A stretch of DNA of 64,000 nt from assembly GCF_003427025.1 (NCBI RefSeq), contig NZ_QVAI01000001.1, positions 868,001-932,000 on the forward strand, read 5' to 3'. Shown piece after piece: positions 1 through 8,195 of the stretch (the stretch's first letter is position 1; each line of letters starts with the position of its first letter). Both the position numbers and the translations under genes were made by a program. Source of the DNA: Jiangella endophytica. GTDB lineage: Bacteria; Actinomycetota; Actinomycetes; Jiangellales; Jiangellaceae. The notes under the pieces were generated by a model that saw only the letters and a list, made by a program, of their open reading frames with translations, was not told where the DNA came from and ran no database searches.

Positions 1-45
1 CGCTCTCCGGTGTGGGCTCGGCTCTCCCGGCGATCTGGGGTCCTT

Positions 46-134
46 GCCTAGTCGTGTGTTCGCTCTGCGAGGCATGCACGCCTGATGGTGCGGGAGAACG
101 CCTGGTGAGGTGGCGGATCGTTGATGATCATCGG
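46..134. repeat. Dispersed hairpin repeat, copy A
   Basis: An intergenic element downstream of the sigma-factor gene. Its centre is GCATGCACGC flanked by imperfectly complementary arms, and it ends in GATCGTTGATGATCAT. It closely matches copy E (56171-56250), sharing GTGTTCGCTCTGCGAGGCAT, and has the same plan as copies B, C and D. It could be a bidirectional terminator or a REP-like repeat. No coding capacity was recognised in bases 1-154. Confidence 0.6.
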
Positions 135-154
135 CCACGTGTGGTGGCGCCCGG

Positions 155-1057
155 TCAGGAGCGGGCACCCGGCACGTGGGTGAGCTTGTCCGGATTGCGC
201 ACGCCGTCGATCGCGGTGATCCGGCCCGCGTCGACGGTGAAGGCGATCACCGTCAGCACACCGTCGCCGTGACGGACGGCGATTCCGGGGGCTCCGTTGA
301 CGTCGGCGGCGTGCACCTCGAGGTCGGCCCGGCCGTAGTGCAGCAGCGCCGACGCGACCCGGCCGGCGCCGTGCACGATCCTCGGCAGCGTCGAGACCTT
401 GCCGCCGCCGTCGCTGCGCAGGACGACGTCCGGGTCGAGCAGTGCGATCAGCCCCGGCAGGTCGCCCTGCCTGCAGGCGGCCATGAACGCGTCGACCAGC
501 TCGCGCTGCTCCGCGCCGGTGGCCGGGATCCGCGGCCGCGCGCCCTCGACGTGACGGCGGGCCCGTGAGGCCAGCTGCCGCACGGCCGCCGGCGACCGCC
601 CGACTACGTCGGCGATCTCCGGGAACGGCATGCTGAACACGTCGTGCAGGACGAACGCCGTGCGCTCGGCCGGCGAGAGCTGCTCGAGGACGACCAGCAG
701 GGCCATGCTCACCGACTCGTCGAGCGTGACGCGGTCGGCCGGGTCGTGTTCACGGGCCTCCACCAGTGGCTCCGGCAGCCACGTCCCGACGTACTGCTCG
801 CGCCGGGCCCGCGCGCTGCCGAGTGCGTCGAGCGCCAGCCGGCTGACGGTGGTGGTCAGCCAGGCGGCGAGGTCGCGGACGGCGCCGGGGTCGGCCAGCC
901 CGCGCAGCCGCAGCCACGCCTCCTGGACGCAGTCCTCGGCGTCGGCCAGCGAGCCCGTCATCGTGTAGGCGACCCGCAGCAGCCGCGGGCGGTTGGCCTC
1001 GAACGACCGCGCCAGTAGCTCCTCGGTCGCCAGCGGGTCCCGGTCCGTCACTCCCAT
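155..1057 (-). CDS. ECF41-family RNA polymerase sigma factor (SigJ-like) with SnoaL-like C-terminal domain
   Basis: Extracytoplasmic-function sigma factor of about 300 residues. The first half has sigma-2 (region around EDCVQEAWLRL) and sigma-4 (SPAERTAFVLHDVF, with helix-turn-helix near PEIADVVGRSPAAVRQ). The second half is an NTF2/SnoaL-like domain. Three ECF41 hallmarks are visible: WLPEP in the linker, DGGGK in the C-terminal domain, and NPDKL near the end. In this family the C-terminal extension takes the place of an anti-sigma factor. The start at 1057 is preferred over an upstream ATG at 1093 because a perfect ECF41-type promoter on this strand (-35 at 1092-1086, -10 at 1069-1066) lies between them, implying a leaderless transcript and autoregulation. 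It is divergent from the MMPL gene, which carries the mirror-image promoter. Confidence 0.88.
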   Translation of the reverse strand: MGVTDRDPLATEELLARSFEANRPRLLRVAYTMTGSLADAEDCVQEAWLRLRGLADPGAVRDLAAWLTTTVSRLALDALGSARARREQYVGTWLPEPLVEAREHDPADRVTLDESVSMALLVVLEQLSPAERTAFVLHDVFSMPFPEIADVVGRSPAAVRQLASRARRHVEGARPRIPATGAEQRELVDAFMAACRQGDLPGLIALLDPDVVLRSDGGGKVSTLPRIVHGAGRVASALLHYGRADLEVHAADVNGAPGIAVRHGDGVLTVIAFTVDAGRITAIDGVRNPDKLTHVPGARS

Positions 1058-1065
1058 GTCCGGTT

Positions 1066-1092
1066 GACGACGCGGCCGCCTGCACTGTGACA
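1066..1092 (-). promoter_or_regulatory. ECF41-type promoter of the sigma-factor gene
   Basis: On the minus strand TGTCACA (1092-1086) is followed after exactly 16 nt by CGTC (1069-1066). This is the published ECF41 consensus, TGTCACA-N16-CGTC. The ATG at 1057 begins 8 nt after the -10 element, so the transcript is probably leaderless. Confidence 0.75.
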
Positions 1093-1098
1093 CGCCGA

Positions 1099-1125
1099 TG
1101 TCACACCTCGCCGGGCTGCGTCGTC
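1099..1125 (+). promoter_or_regulatory. ECF41-type promoter of the MMPL gene
   Basis: TGTCACA (1099-1105), 16 nt, then CGTC (1122-1125): the same element as on the other strand. The MMPL ATG at 1133 starts 7 nt after the -10 element, again fitting a leaderless transcript. The two promoters are back to back, with their -35 elements 6 bp apart. Confidence 0.75.
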
Positions 1126-1132
1126 AACAAGC

Positions 1133-3319
1133 ATGACGCTGCCACAGCTGAACCGAGAAGAAGAGACCACGCCGCCACCCGAGCGGCCGGGGGTGTTCGT
1201 CCGCCTCGCGGGGTTCGCGCATCGCCGCCGCCGGCTGGCACTGGTCCTGTGGGTGGCCGTGTTGGCGGGGGTCTGGGCGATCGCGTCGATGGCCGGCGAC
1301 GACTACCGCAACGACGTCTCGATGCCCGGCACCGAGTCGCAGGCGGCGGCCGACCTGCTGGCCGAGCACGGTGCCGCGCGGGCCGGCGACACGCTGCAGA
1401 TCGTCCTGCACGCCGAGAGCGGCCTGCGGACGCCGGGTGTCGAGGAGCGCGTCGCGGCGCTGCTCGACGAGGTCGCCGGCCTGCCGCGGGTGGACGGGGT
1501 GGTCAGCCCGTACGACGACGCGGCCGCCGTCGCCGCCGACGGCACCATCGGCTACGCCACCGTCATGCTCGACACCGCGTCCGACGACATGCCGGTGGCC
1601 GACACCGAGCGCATCCTCGAGACCGTCCAGGCAGCCGAGGGTGACGGGCTGCAGGCCGAGCTGGGTGGCGACGCGGCCCGGCTACTGGCCGAGGCCGAGA
1701 CAGGCGTCGGAGAGATGGCCGGTCTGGTGGCCGCGCTGGTGATCCTGGTGTTGATGTTCGGCACCTTCATCGCCGCCGGCCTCCCCATCATGATCGCCCT
1801 CTTCGCGGTCGGCTCGACGGTCGGCATCATCGTCCTGGCGTCGCACGTCTTCACGATCGCGTCCTGGACGCCACCGATCATGTTCCTCGTCGGCCTCGGC
1901 GTCGGCATCGACTACGCGCTGCTGATCTTCGCCCGCTTCCGGGCCGAGCTCGTGCGCGGCGTCGCACCGGAACGGGCCACCGTCACGGCCATGGACGCCG
2001 CGGGCCGCTCGGTGTTCTTCGCCGGCTGCACCGTCATCCTGGCGTTGCTCGGCCTCACGGCCCTCGGCCTCGGGTCGATCCAGGGCATGGCGCTGTCGGT
2101 GGCGCTGACCGTGCTGATGACGATGCTCGCCTCGCTGACCCTGCTGCCCGCGCTGCTCGGCATCTTCGGCAACCGCTTCGCCCGCCAGTTCACCGCGCGG
2201 GCCGAGAAGCGCAAGGCCAGGGGCAAGGCCGAGGACGGCGAGGGCTGGCGCAGGCTCGCGGCGGCGGTGCAGAAGCGCCCGCTGGCCGCACTGGTGGGGG
2301 CGGCGGTGCTCCTCGGCGCCCTGGCCTTCCCGGCGCTGAGCATCCGCCTCGGCTTCAACGACGCGGGCAACGACCCGAGCGACTCCACCGCCCGGCAGGC
2401 CTACGACCTGCTGTCCGACGGCTTCGGCCCCGGGTTCAACGGGCCGCTGCTGATCGTGACCGACGGCGGTGACGGCAGCGCCGAGGAGGCCGCCGCCGCG
2501 GCGGCGCGGACCCTGGGCGAGACCGAGGGCGTCGCGGCCGCCGCGGACCCGATTCCCACCCCGGACGGCGAGGCCGCGACCGTCCTCGTCTACCCCGCTT
2601 CGTCGCCGCAGGACGAGGAGACCACGGAGCTGGTCGCCACCCTGCGCGACGACGTGCTGCCGGGGCTGACGGCGGAGAACGGCGCGGAGTACCTCGTCGG
2701 CGGGGCCACGGCCGCGTCCGAGGACTACGCCGGCAAACTCGGCGACCGGATGCCGCTGTTCATGATCATCGTCGTGGGGCTGGCGATCGTCCTGCTGATG
2801 GCGGTGTTCCGATCGGTCCTCATTCCGTTGAAGGCCGCGTTCCTGAACCTGCTCAGCATCGGTGCCGCGCTCGGCGCGATGAAGCTGGTCTTCCAGGACG
2901 GCGCGCTGGGCTTCGAGGGCGGCCCGATCGAGGCCTACGTGCCGGTGATGATCTTCGCCATCGTCTTCGGTCTCTCGATGGACTACGAGATCTTCCTGAT
3001 CTCGCGGATGCACGAGGAATGGGTGCGCGCGGGGGAGAAGGATCCGTCGCGCGCCGTACGGGAGGGCCTGGCCCACACCGGCGGCGTGATCACAGCGGCC
3101 GCCTCTATCATGATCGTGATCTTCGCGGCCTTCGTCCTCAGCCCGCAACGGCTGCTGCAACAGACGGGCTTCGCCTTCGCGGTGGCGATCTTCGTCGACG
3201 CGGTCATCATCCGTTGCATGATCGTCCCCGCGGCCATGCAACTGCTCGGGCGGCGGGCCTGGTGGCTGCCGTCGCCGCTGGCCCGGCTGCTGCCGAAGGT
3301 GCAACTGGAACGCGGCTGA
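1133..3319 (+). CDS. MMPL-family (RND superfamily) membrane transporter
   Basis: A 728-residue integral membrane protein with the duplicated MMPL/RND plan. Each half has one transmembrane helix (about 28-50 and 380-400), a large extracytoplasmic domain, and a bundle of about five helices (about 195-345 and 540-715). The conserved acidic motifs are present as GVGIDYALLIFARF in the first half and GLSMDYEIFLISRMHEEW in the second; they carry the proton-relay residues of the family. Actinobacterial members export lipids or hydrophobic molecules using the proton gradient. No substrate can be assigned here. The gene is divergent from an ECF41 sigma gene and has an ECF41-type promoter, so it is probably that factor's target. 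ECF41 factors usually sit beside carboxymuconolactone decarboxylase, oxidoreductase or epimerase genes, so an MMPL neighbour is unusual. Confidence 0.9.
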   Translation: MTLPQLNREEETTPPPERPGVFVRLAGFAHRRRRLALVLWVAVLAGVWAIASMAGDDYRNDVSMPGTESQAAADLLAEHGAARAGDTLQIVLHAESGLRTPGVEERVAALLDEVAGLPRVDGVVSPYDDAAAVAADGTIGYATVMLDTASDDMPVADTERILETVQAAEGDGLQAELGGDAARLLAEAETGVGEMAGLVAALVILVLMFGTFIAAGLPIMIALFAVGSTVGIIVLASHVFTIASWTPPIMFLVGLGVGIDYALLIFARFRAELVRGVAPERATVTAMDAAGRSVFFAGCTVILALLGLTALGLGSIQGMALSVALTVLMTMLASLTLLPALLGIFGNRFARQFTARAEKRKARGKAEDGEGWRRLAAAVQKRPLAALVGAAVLLGALAFPALSIRLGFNDAGNDPSDSTARQAYDLLSDGFGPGFNGPLLIVTDGGDGSAEEAAAAAARTLGETEGVAAAADPIPTPDGEAATVLVYPASSPQDEETTELVATLRDDVLPGLTAENGAEYLVGGATAASEDYAGKLGDRMPLFMIIVVGLAIVLLMAVFRSVLIPLKAAFLNLLSIGAALGAMKLVFQDGALGFEGGPIEAYVPVMIFAIVFGLSMDYEIFLISRMHEEWVRAGEKDPSRAVREGLAHTGGVITAAASIMIVIFAAFVLSPQRLLQQTGFAFAVAIFVDAVIIRCMIVPAAMQLLGRRAWWLPSPLARLLPKVQLERG

Positions 3320-3387
3320 AGGTCGTCAGGACCGCCACCCGGGCGTCGTGGAGCCGCTCGGGCGGCCCGCACCTCGCGCTCGCCCGG

Positions 3388-4440
3388 CTACCCGGTCTCC
3401 GACCGGCGCCGGGCGAGGACGCGCTGCAGGATGACGAAGACCAGCAGGATGCCGCCGGTGATGATGGTCGTCATCTCCGGGCGGATGCCGCCGTCGCGGG
3501 TGATGAGGACGTTCATCAGGCCGAGCACCAGGGCGCCCACCACCGAGCCGAGCACGAACCCGGTCCCGCCGGTGAGCAGTGTGCCGCCGATGACGACCGC
3601 CGCGATCGCGTCCAGCTCCCAGCCGATGCCGGTGATGTTCTGGGCGCTGCCCAGCCGCGAGGTGTAGACGACGGCGGCGATGCCGGCGAGCGTCCCGCTG
3701 ATGACGTAGATGCCCAGCTTGGTGGCCGGGACCGGCAGGCCCATCAGCGTGGCCGACTGCTCCGAGCCGCCGATCGCGTAGACGGTGCGGCCGAACCGGG
3801 TCCGGTGCAGCACGAGGAACCCGAGGACGACGATCACGATGGCGGCGACGACGCCCGGCGTGATCACCAGGTCGTTCACCTTCTCGCCGTCGATGATCTT
3901 CAGCTGGGTGGCCAGATCACGGATCGCGGAGTCGTCGGCCAGCCGCTCCGGGACGGTGCTCAGCATCGACGCGAGCCCGCGGGCGAGGAACATCGTCGCC
4001 AGGGTGGCGATGAAGGGTTGCACCCCGAAGTACTGGATCAGCACGCCCGAGATCAGCCCCAGCACCGAGCCGATCAGCACCATGACGAGCACGGCGGCCA
4101 TCGGATGCCAGCCCGCGTTGGACAGCATGACCCCGGCGACACTGCTGAACGCGATGACGGCGCCCACGGACAGGTCGATGCCGCCGGTGAGGATCACGAA
4201 CGTGAGCCCGACCGCGAGGATGATCAGGTGCGAGTTGTTGACCAGCAGGTTCGACAGCGTGTTGAACTGCACGATGCGGCCGTACGCGGCCTCGCCGTAG
4301 ATGATCATGCCGACGAAGATGAGCAGTGCCGCCACCGTCGGCAGTGCGCTGAGGCGCGCGCCCAGCCGGTCGGCCAGCGAGGGGCGCGACGGCGTGGGGC
4401 CGGGTGCGGACCCGGTCGGCGGTCGAGTCGTGACGGTCAT
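3388..4440 (-). CDS. yjfF: Furanose ABC transporter permease, YjfF-like
   Basis: An inner-membrane permease of 350 residues in the RbsC/BPD_transp_2 family, with about eight to ten hydrophobic segments. The signature GLTFVILTGGIDLSVGAVIA lies in the first third; HRTRFGRTVYAIGG and ELDAIAAVVIGGTLLTGG lie in the second half and resemble Escherichia coli YjfF more than its partner YtfT. It is the last gene of a four-gene unit (binding protein, ATPase, two permeases) and its ATG overlaps the stop of the preceding permease by four bases (ATGA). In E. coli this four-component system imports galactofuranose. The related promoter of a GH127 arabinofuranosidase-like gene in this window suggests another furanose, possibly L-arabinofuranose, but that is inference. 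Confidence 0.85.
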   Translation of the reverse strand: MTVTTRPPTGSAPGPTPSRPSLADRLGARLSALPTVAALLIFVGMIIYGEAAYGRIVQFNTLSNLLVNNSHLIILAVGLTFVILTGGIDLSVGAVIAFSSVAGVMLSNAGWHPMAAVLVMVLIGSVLGLISGVLIQYFGVQPFIATLATMFLARGLASMLSTVPERLADDSAIRDLATQLKIIDGEKVNDLVITPGVVAAIVIVVLGFLVLHRTRFGRTVYAIGGSEQSATLMGLPVPATKLGIYVISGTLAGIAAVVYTSRLGSAQNITGIGWELDAIAAVVIGGTLLTGGTGFVLGSVVGALVLGLMNVLITRDGGIRPEMTTIITGGILLVFVILQRVLARRRSETG

Positions 4441-5501
4441 GCCGCAACGGCCTCCTTCTGCGACTGCGCCCGGAGGGCACGGCGGTGTCGGAACAGCGAC
4501 CGGACGCGCTCGGACTGCAGCAGGCAGAGCACGACGATCACGATGGCCTTGAACGCCGGTGTGGCCGAGGCCGGGATGCCCAGGAACACGACCGTCTTGT
4601 CCAGCGTCGCGATGAGCAGCCCGCCGATCACGGCGCCGCCGATGGAGAACTTGCCGCCGGCCAGCGACGTCCCGCCGATGACGACGGCGAGGATCGCGTC
4701 CAGCTCCAGCTGGTAGCCGGTGCGCGACACGTCGACCGTCATGACGCTGGCGGTCGCGAACACGCCGGCGATCCCGGCCAGCAGGCCGCTCACCGAGTAG
4801 ACGGTGAGCTGCAGGCTGCGCCGCTTCACGCCCGCGAGCCGGCTGGCCCGCGAGTCCATGCCGATCGCCTCCAGCATGAGCCCGAGTGCACTGCGCCGCA
4901 CGAGCAGCCACACCAGCGCGACGATGGCGATCGCGAGCAGGAACACCACGGGCACGCCGACGACGTAGCCGTTGGCCAGCCAGGCGAACGAGTCGTTGTC
5001 GGCGGTGGTGTTCTGCCCGCCGGTGATGACCTTCGCGATGCCCCGGCCGGCCAGCATCATCACCAGCGTGCTGATGAACGGCTGCAGCCCGACGACGGAG
5101 ACGAGGAAGCCGTTCACCGCGCCCAGCGCGGTCGCGATGCCCAGCGCGATCGCCAGCGTCAGCGCCGCGTTGCCGGCACTGCCGTCCATGCCGCGCAGCA
5201 GCTCCATCGACACCGCGCCGGCCACGACCATGATCGAGCCGACGGAGAGGTCGATGCCGCCGGTGGCGACGACGAGGCACATGCCGACGGCGATCATCAG
5301 GATCGGCGCGGCGGCGCGCAGGATGTCGATGAGGTTGCCGGACAGCCGCCCGGTCTCGCCGTTGTAGCCGACGGAGAGGTACCCGGGGTCGGCGACGACG
5401 TTGATCGCCAGCAGGGCCGCGATCGCGATGACGCCCCAGAACGCCTGGTTGCGCACGATCGCTCCGCGCCCGGCGGCCAGCCGCGCGGCCAGGTCGCTCA
5501 T
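4437..5501 (-). CDS. Furanose ABC transporter permease, YtfT-like
   Basis: A 354-residue permease of the RbsC/BPD_transp_2 family with repeated hydrophobic helices. Family motifs seen are GMCLVVATGGIDLSVGSIMV, ISTLVMMLAGRGIAKVITGG and LELDAILAVVIGGTSLAGG. It pairs with the YjfF-like protein as a heterodimeric channel served by the double ATPase upstream. It overlaps both neighbours by four bases, so the genes are translationally coupled. The C-terminus is basic and cytoplasmic. Confidence 0.86.
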   Translation of the reverse strand: MSDLAARLAAGRGAIVRNQAFWGVIAIAALLAINVVADPGYLSVGYNGETGRLSGNLIDILRAAAPILMIAVGMCLVVATGGIDLSVGSIMVVAGAVSMELLRGMDGSAGNAALTLAIALGIATALGAVNGFLVSVVGLQPFISTLVMMLAGRGIAKVITGGQNTTADNDSFAWLANGYVVGVPVVFLLAIAIVALVWLLVRRSALGLMLEAIGMDSRASRLAGVKRRSLQLTVYSVSGLLAGIAGVFATASVMTVDVSRTGYQLELDAILAVVIGGTSLAGGKFSIGGAVIGGLLIATLDKTVVFLGIPASATPAFKAIVIVVLCLLQSERVRSLFRHRRALRAQSQKEAVAA

Positions 5502-7042
5502 TCGGAGTCACCTTCCTCGTCGTCGCCCTCGTCGGCGATGACGGCGACGATGGTCTCCGCCGTCACGTGCGGGCCGTTCTCCAGCTCGGCGAGTTTGCGG
5601 TGGTCCTTCATGACGATGATGCGATCGCTGAGCCGGACCACCTCCTCGAGCTCGGAGGAGATGAACACGACGGCCACACCCTTGGCGGCCAGCGCGGCGA
5701 CGGCGGCCTGGATCTCCGCCTTGGCGCCGACGTCGATGCCGCGGGTGGGCTCGTCGAGGATGAGCAGGTCCGGCTCGGTGGCCAGCCAGCGGCCCAGTAG
5801 CACCTTCTGCTGGTTGCCGCCGGAGAGGAACTTGATCGGCCGCTCCGGGTCGGCCGGCCGGACGTTCAGCTCGGTCAGGTACTTGCGGGTGAGCGCGTCC
5901 TGCTCCTTGCGCGACAGCGGCCGGAACCAGCCGCGCTTGGCCTGGACGGCGAGCACGAGGTTCTCCCGGACGCTGAGGTCGCGGATGATCCCCTCGTCGC
6001 GCCGGTTCTCGCTGGAGAACGCGATGCGGTGCGCCAGCGCGGCGGTCGGCGTGTGGATGTCGGTCTTCCTGCCGCGCAGCCACACCGTCCCGCTGTCCGG
6101 CCGGTCGGCGCCGTACAACAGCCGGGCCAGCTCGGTCCGGCCGGAGCCGAGCAACCCGGCGAGACCGAGCACCTCGCCCTGGTGCAGCTCGAGGTCGGTC
6201 GGCTCGGACGAGCCCTTGCGGCCGAGGTCCTCGGCCTTGAGCAGGGGCTCGCCGCGCGGCTCGTAGTGGTGCGACTGCCGCTCGCTGCCCAGCGAGCGCA
6301 GCGTCGCGAAGTCCTTGCCGATCATCTTCGAGATCAGCGTCGTGCGGTCCAGCTCTCGGGTCGGGTATTCGCCGACGAAGCCGCCGTTGCGCAGGACGGT
6401 GATGCGGTCGCTGATCGCGTAGACCTGGTCGAGGAAGTGCGTGACGAACAGGATCGCGACGCCCTGGTCGCGCAGCTTGCGGATGACGGTGAAGAGGTTG
6501 GCCACCTCGTTGGCGTCCAGGCTGGAGGTGGGCTCGTCGAGGATGAGCACCTTCGGCCTGGTCACCATGGCCCGGCTGATCGCGACCAGTTGCTGGATGG
6601 CCAGCGAGAGCGTGGCGAGCGGGCGGCGCAGGTCCAGCTGCTCCAGCCCGAGCGTGGCCAGCACCTCGGCCGCCGCTCGGTGCGTCGCCTTCCAGTTGAT
6701 GCCGAACGGGCCGCGGACCTCGTGTCCCAGCATCACGTTCTCGCCGATGGACAGGTTGGCGCAGAGGTTGACCTCTTGATAGACGGTGGCGATCCCGGCC
6801 GCCTGGGCGTCGGCGGTGCCGCCGAAGCGGCGCTCCTCCCCGGCGACCAGGATCTGCCCCTCGTCGATCTTGTAGACCCCGGTGAGCGCCTTGATCAGGG
6901 TCGATTTGCCGGCCCCGTTCTCGCCCATGAGGGTGTGCACTTCGCCCGGGAACAGGCGGAAGTCGACCGCGTCGAGGGCCTTGACCCCGGGGAACGAGAT
7001 CGAGATGCCGGTCATCTCGACGATCGGTGGCGCTCCGGTCAT
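5498..7042 (-). CDS. Sugar ABC transporter ATP-binding protein, YtfR-like (two fused nucleotide-binding domains)
   Basis: A 514-residue RbsA-type ATPase with two tandem nucleotide-binding domains. The first has Walker A GENGAGKSTLIKALTG (about 40-55), a signature region degenerate as LSLAIQQLVAIS, and Walker B VLILDEPTSSLD. The second has a degenerate Walker A (GLLGSGRTELARLLYG), an intact signature LSGGNQQKVLLGRWL and LLILDEPTRGID. One intact and one degenerate site is usual for CUT2 sugar ATPases. The gene starts 16 bases after the binding-protein gene and overlaps the first permease by four bases. Confidence 0.9.
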   Translation of the reverse strand: MTGAPPIVEMTGISISFPGVKALDAVDFRLFPGEVHTLMGENGAGKSTLIKALTGVYKIDEGQILVAGEERRFGGTADAQAAGIATVYQEVNLCANLSIGENVMLGHEVRGPFGINWKATHRAAAEVLATLGLEQLDLRRPLATLSLAIQQLVAISRAMVTRPKVLILDEPTSSLDANEVANLFTVIRKLRDQGVAILFVTHFLDQVYAISDRITVLRNGGFVGEYPTRELDRTTLISKMIGKDFATLRSLGSERQSHHYEPRGEPLLKAEDLGRKGSSEPTDLELHQGEVLGLAGLLGSGRTELARLLYGADRPDSGTVWLRGRKTDIHTPTAALAHRIAFSSENRRDEGIIRDLSVRENLVLAVQAKRGWFRPLSRKEQDALTRKYLTELNVRPADPERPIKFLSGGNQQKVLLGRWLATEPDLLILDEPTRGIDVGAKAEIQAAVAALAAKGVAVVFISSELEEVVRLSDRIIVMKDHRKLAELENGPHVTAETIVAVIADEGDDEEGDSE

Positions 7043-7058
7043 GACGGCTCCAGAGTCC

Positions 7059-8063
7059 TCAGTACTTGCGGCTGGGCAGCGCGGCCGTCGCGGCCTCCGG
7101 CGAGTCGAAGGTCTCGCTCGGCACGATGATGTACGGCTCGACCTCCTCGCCGTTGAGCACCTTGTCGACGACCTCGAGCAGCGTCTCGCCGAACAGCGGG
7201 TTGTACTCGGCGACGAAGCTCAGCCGGCCCTCGGAGAGCGCTTCGAGCGCCGGCTTCGTGCCGTCGATGGTGGCGATCTGGACGTCGACACCCGGCGTCA
7301 GCCCGGCCTCCTCGACCGCGATCGCGGCGCCGAGGCCCATCTCGTCGTTCTGTGCGAACACGATCTGGATGTCGTTGTTGTTGGCCCGCAGAACGGTCTC
7401 GAAGACGCTCTTGGCTTCTTCGGTGGACCAGTTGGCGGTCTGCGCGCCGATCTTCACCAGGTTCGCGGCCGAGCCGACGGTGTCGTCCCAGCCCTTGTTG
7501 CGCTCGTTGACGACGGAGACGCCGGCCGGGCCCTCGAGCACGAAGTAGTTGGCGCCGTCGGGGAACGCGGAGACGGCCCACTCGGCCACCGACGTGCTGA
7601 CCTCGTAGTTGTCCGGCGCGATCCGGGTGACGTAGAGGTCGGTGTCGTCCGGCTCGATGCCCCGGTCGACGAGGATGACCGGGATCTCGGCCTCCTGGGC
7701 GCGGCGCAGGGAGTCCTCCCAGCCGGCGCCCTCCGTGGCGGACAGCAGGATGACGTCGACGCCCTCGTCGACGAACGACGTGAACGCGTCGATCTGGGAT
7801 CGCTGGTCGAGGTTGGTCGCGGGCGCGTACTTCAGCTCGAAGCCGGCCTCCTCGGTGAACGTGTCCTGGACGTTCGCCTCGTTCGCCTGGCGCCAGCCGC
7901 CCTCGGGGCCGACCGCGACGAAGCCGACCGTGACGACGTCGTCGCCTCCGCCGTCGCCTCCGCTGGTGCTGGTGTCGTCGTCGCCTCCGCCACATGCGGC
8001 GAGACCCAGGGTGAGTGCCCCGGCGACCGCGAAGGCCCGTGCGACTCGTGCGGTGCTGCGCAT
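7059..8063 (-). CDS. Sugar-binding lipoprotein of the furanose importer, YtfQ-like
   Basis: A 334-residue periplasmic-binding protein of the LacI/RbsB type (Peripla_BP_4), exported as a lipoprotein. The N-terminus MRSTARVARAFAVAGALTLG is followed by the lipobox LAACGGG. The body contains FVAVGPEGGWRQANE, TEGAGWEDSLRRAQEAEIPV, VILVDRGI, and FAQNDEMGLGAAIAVEEAG, like YtfQ of the galactofuranose system. The start at 8063 is chosen because AAGGAGGAG lies just upstream; a longer frame to 8171 lacks a signal and runs over the operator. Upstream lie a LacI-type operator (8144-8157) and the 21-bp shared element (8167-8187). Confidence 0.87.
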   Translation of the reverse strand: MRSTARVARAFAVAGALTLGLAACGGGDDDTSTSGGDGGGDDVVTVGFVAVGPEGGWRQANEANVQDTFTEEAGFELKYAPATNLDQRSQIDAFTSFVDEGVDVILLSATEGAGWEDSLRRAQEAEIPVILVDRGIEPDDTDLYVTRIAPDNYEVSTSVAEWAVSAFPDGANYFVLEGPAGVSVVNERNKGWDDTVGSAANLVKIGAQTANWSTEEAKSVFETVLRANNNDIQIVFAQNDEMGLGAAIAVEEAGLTPGVDVQIATIDGTKPALEALSEGRLSFVAEYNPLFGETLLEVVDKVLNGEEVEPYIIVPSETFDSPEAATAALPSRKY

Positions 8064-8143
8064 CGATCTCCTCCTTGAGACCCGTGCCTTCCGGCGTGGT
8101 TCGTGGGGGTGTCTACGTGGACATATCGGGAGAACGGGCGAGA

Positions 8144-8157
8144 TGTTACCGGGAACA
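8144..8157. promoter_or_regulatory. LacI-family operator upstream of the furanose-transporter genes
   Basis: TGTTACCGGGAACA, an imperfect palindrome with TGTT/AACA ends and a central CG, typical of LacI-family sites. It sits 80 bp upstream of the binding-protein start. A near-identical site lies upstream of the lacI gene itself (9310-9323), and a related perfect palindrome lies upstream of the GH127 gene (32019-32036). Confidence 0.72.
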
Positions 8158-8166
8158 CGCAGGCCA

Positions 8167-8187
8167 TGCAAGATGTGAAATTGTACT
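8167..8187 (-). promoter_or_regulatory. Copy 1 of shared 21-bp palindromic element, overlapping a likely -10
   Basis: Read on the plus strand it is TGCAAGAT-GTGAA-ATTGTACT. On the minus strand this contains TACAAT, a good -10 hexamer for the transporter genes. The half ATTGTACT matches the other copies at 32039, 36521, 45417 and 54069. The left half is degenerate. Confidence 0.55.
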
Positions 8188-8195
8188 GTTTGACG

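Noticed and set aside
1057..1093. An upstream ATG at 1093 for the sigma-factor gene
   Set aside because: The ECF41-type promoter on the same strand lies between 1092 and 1066, so a start at 1093 would be outside the transcript.
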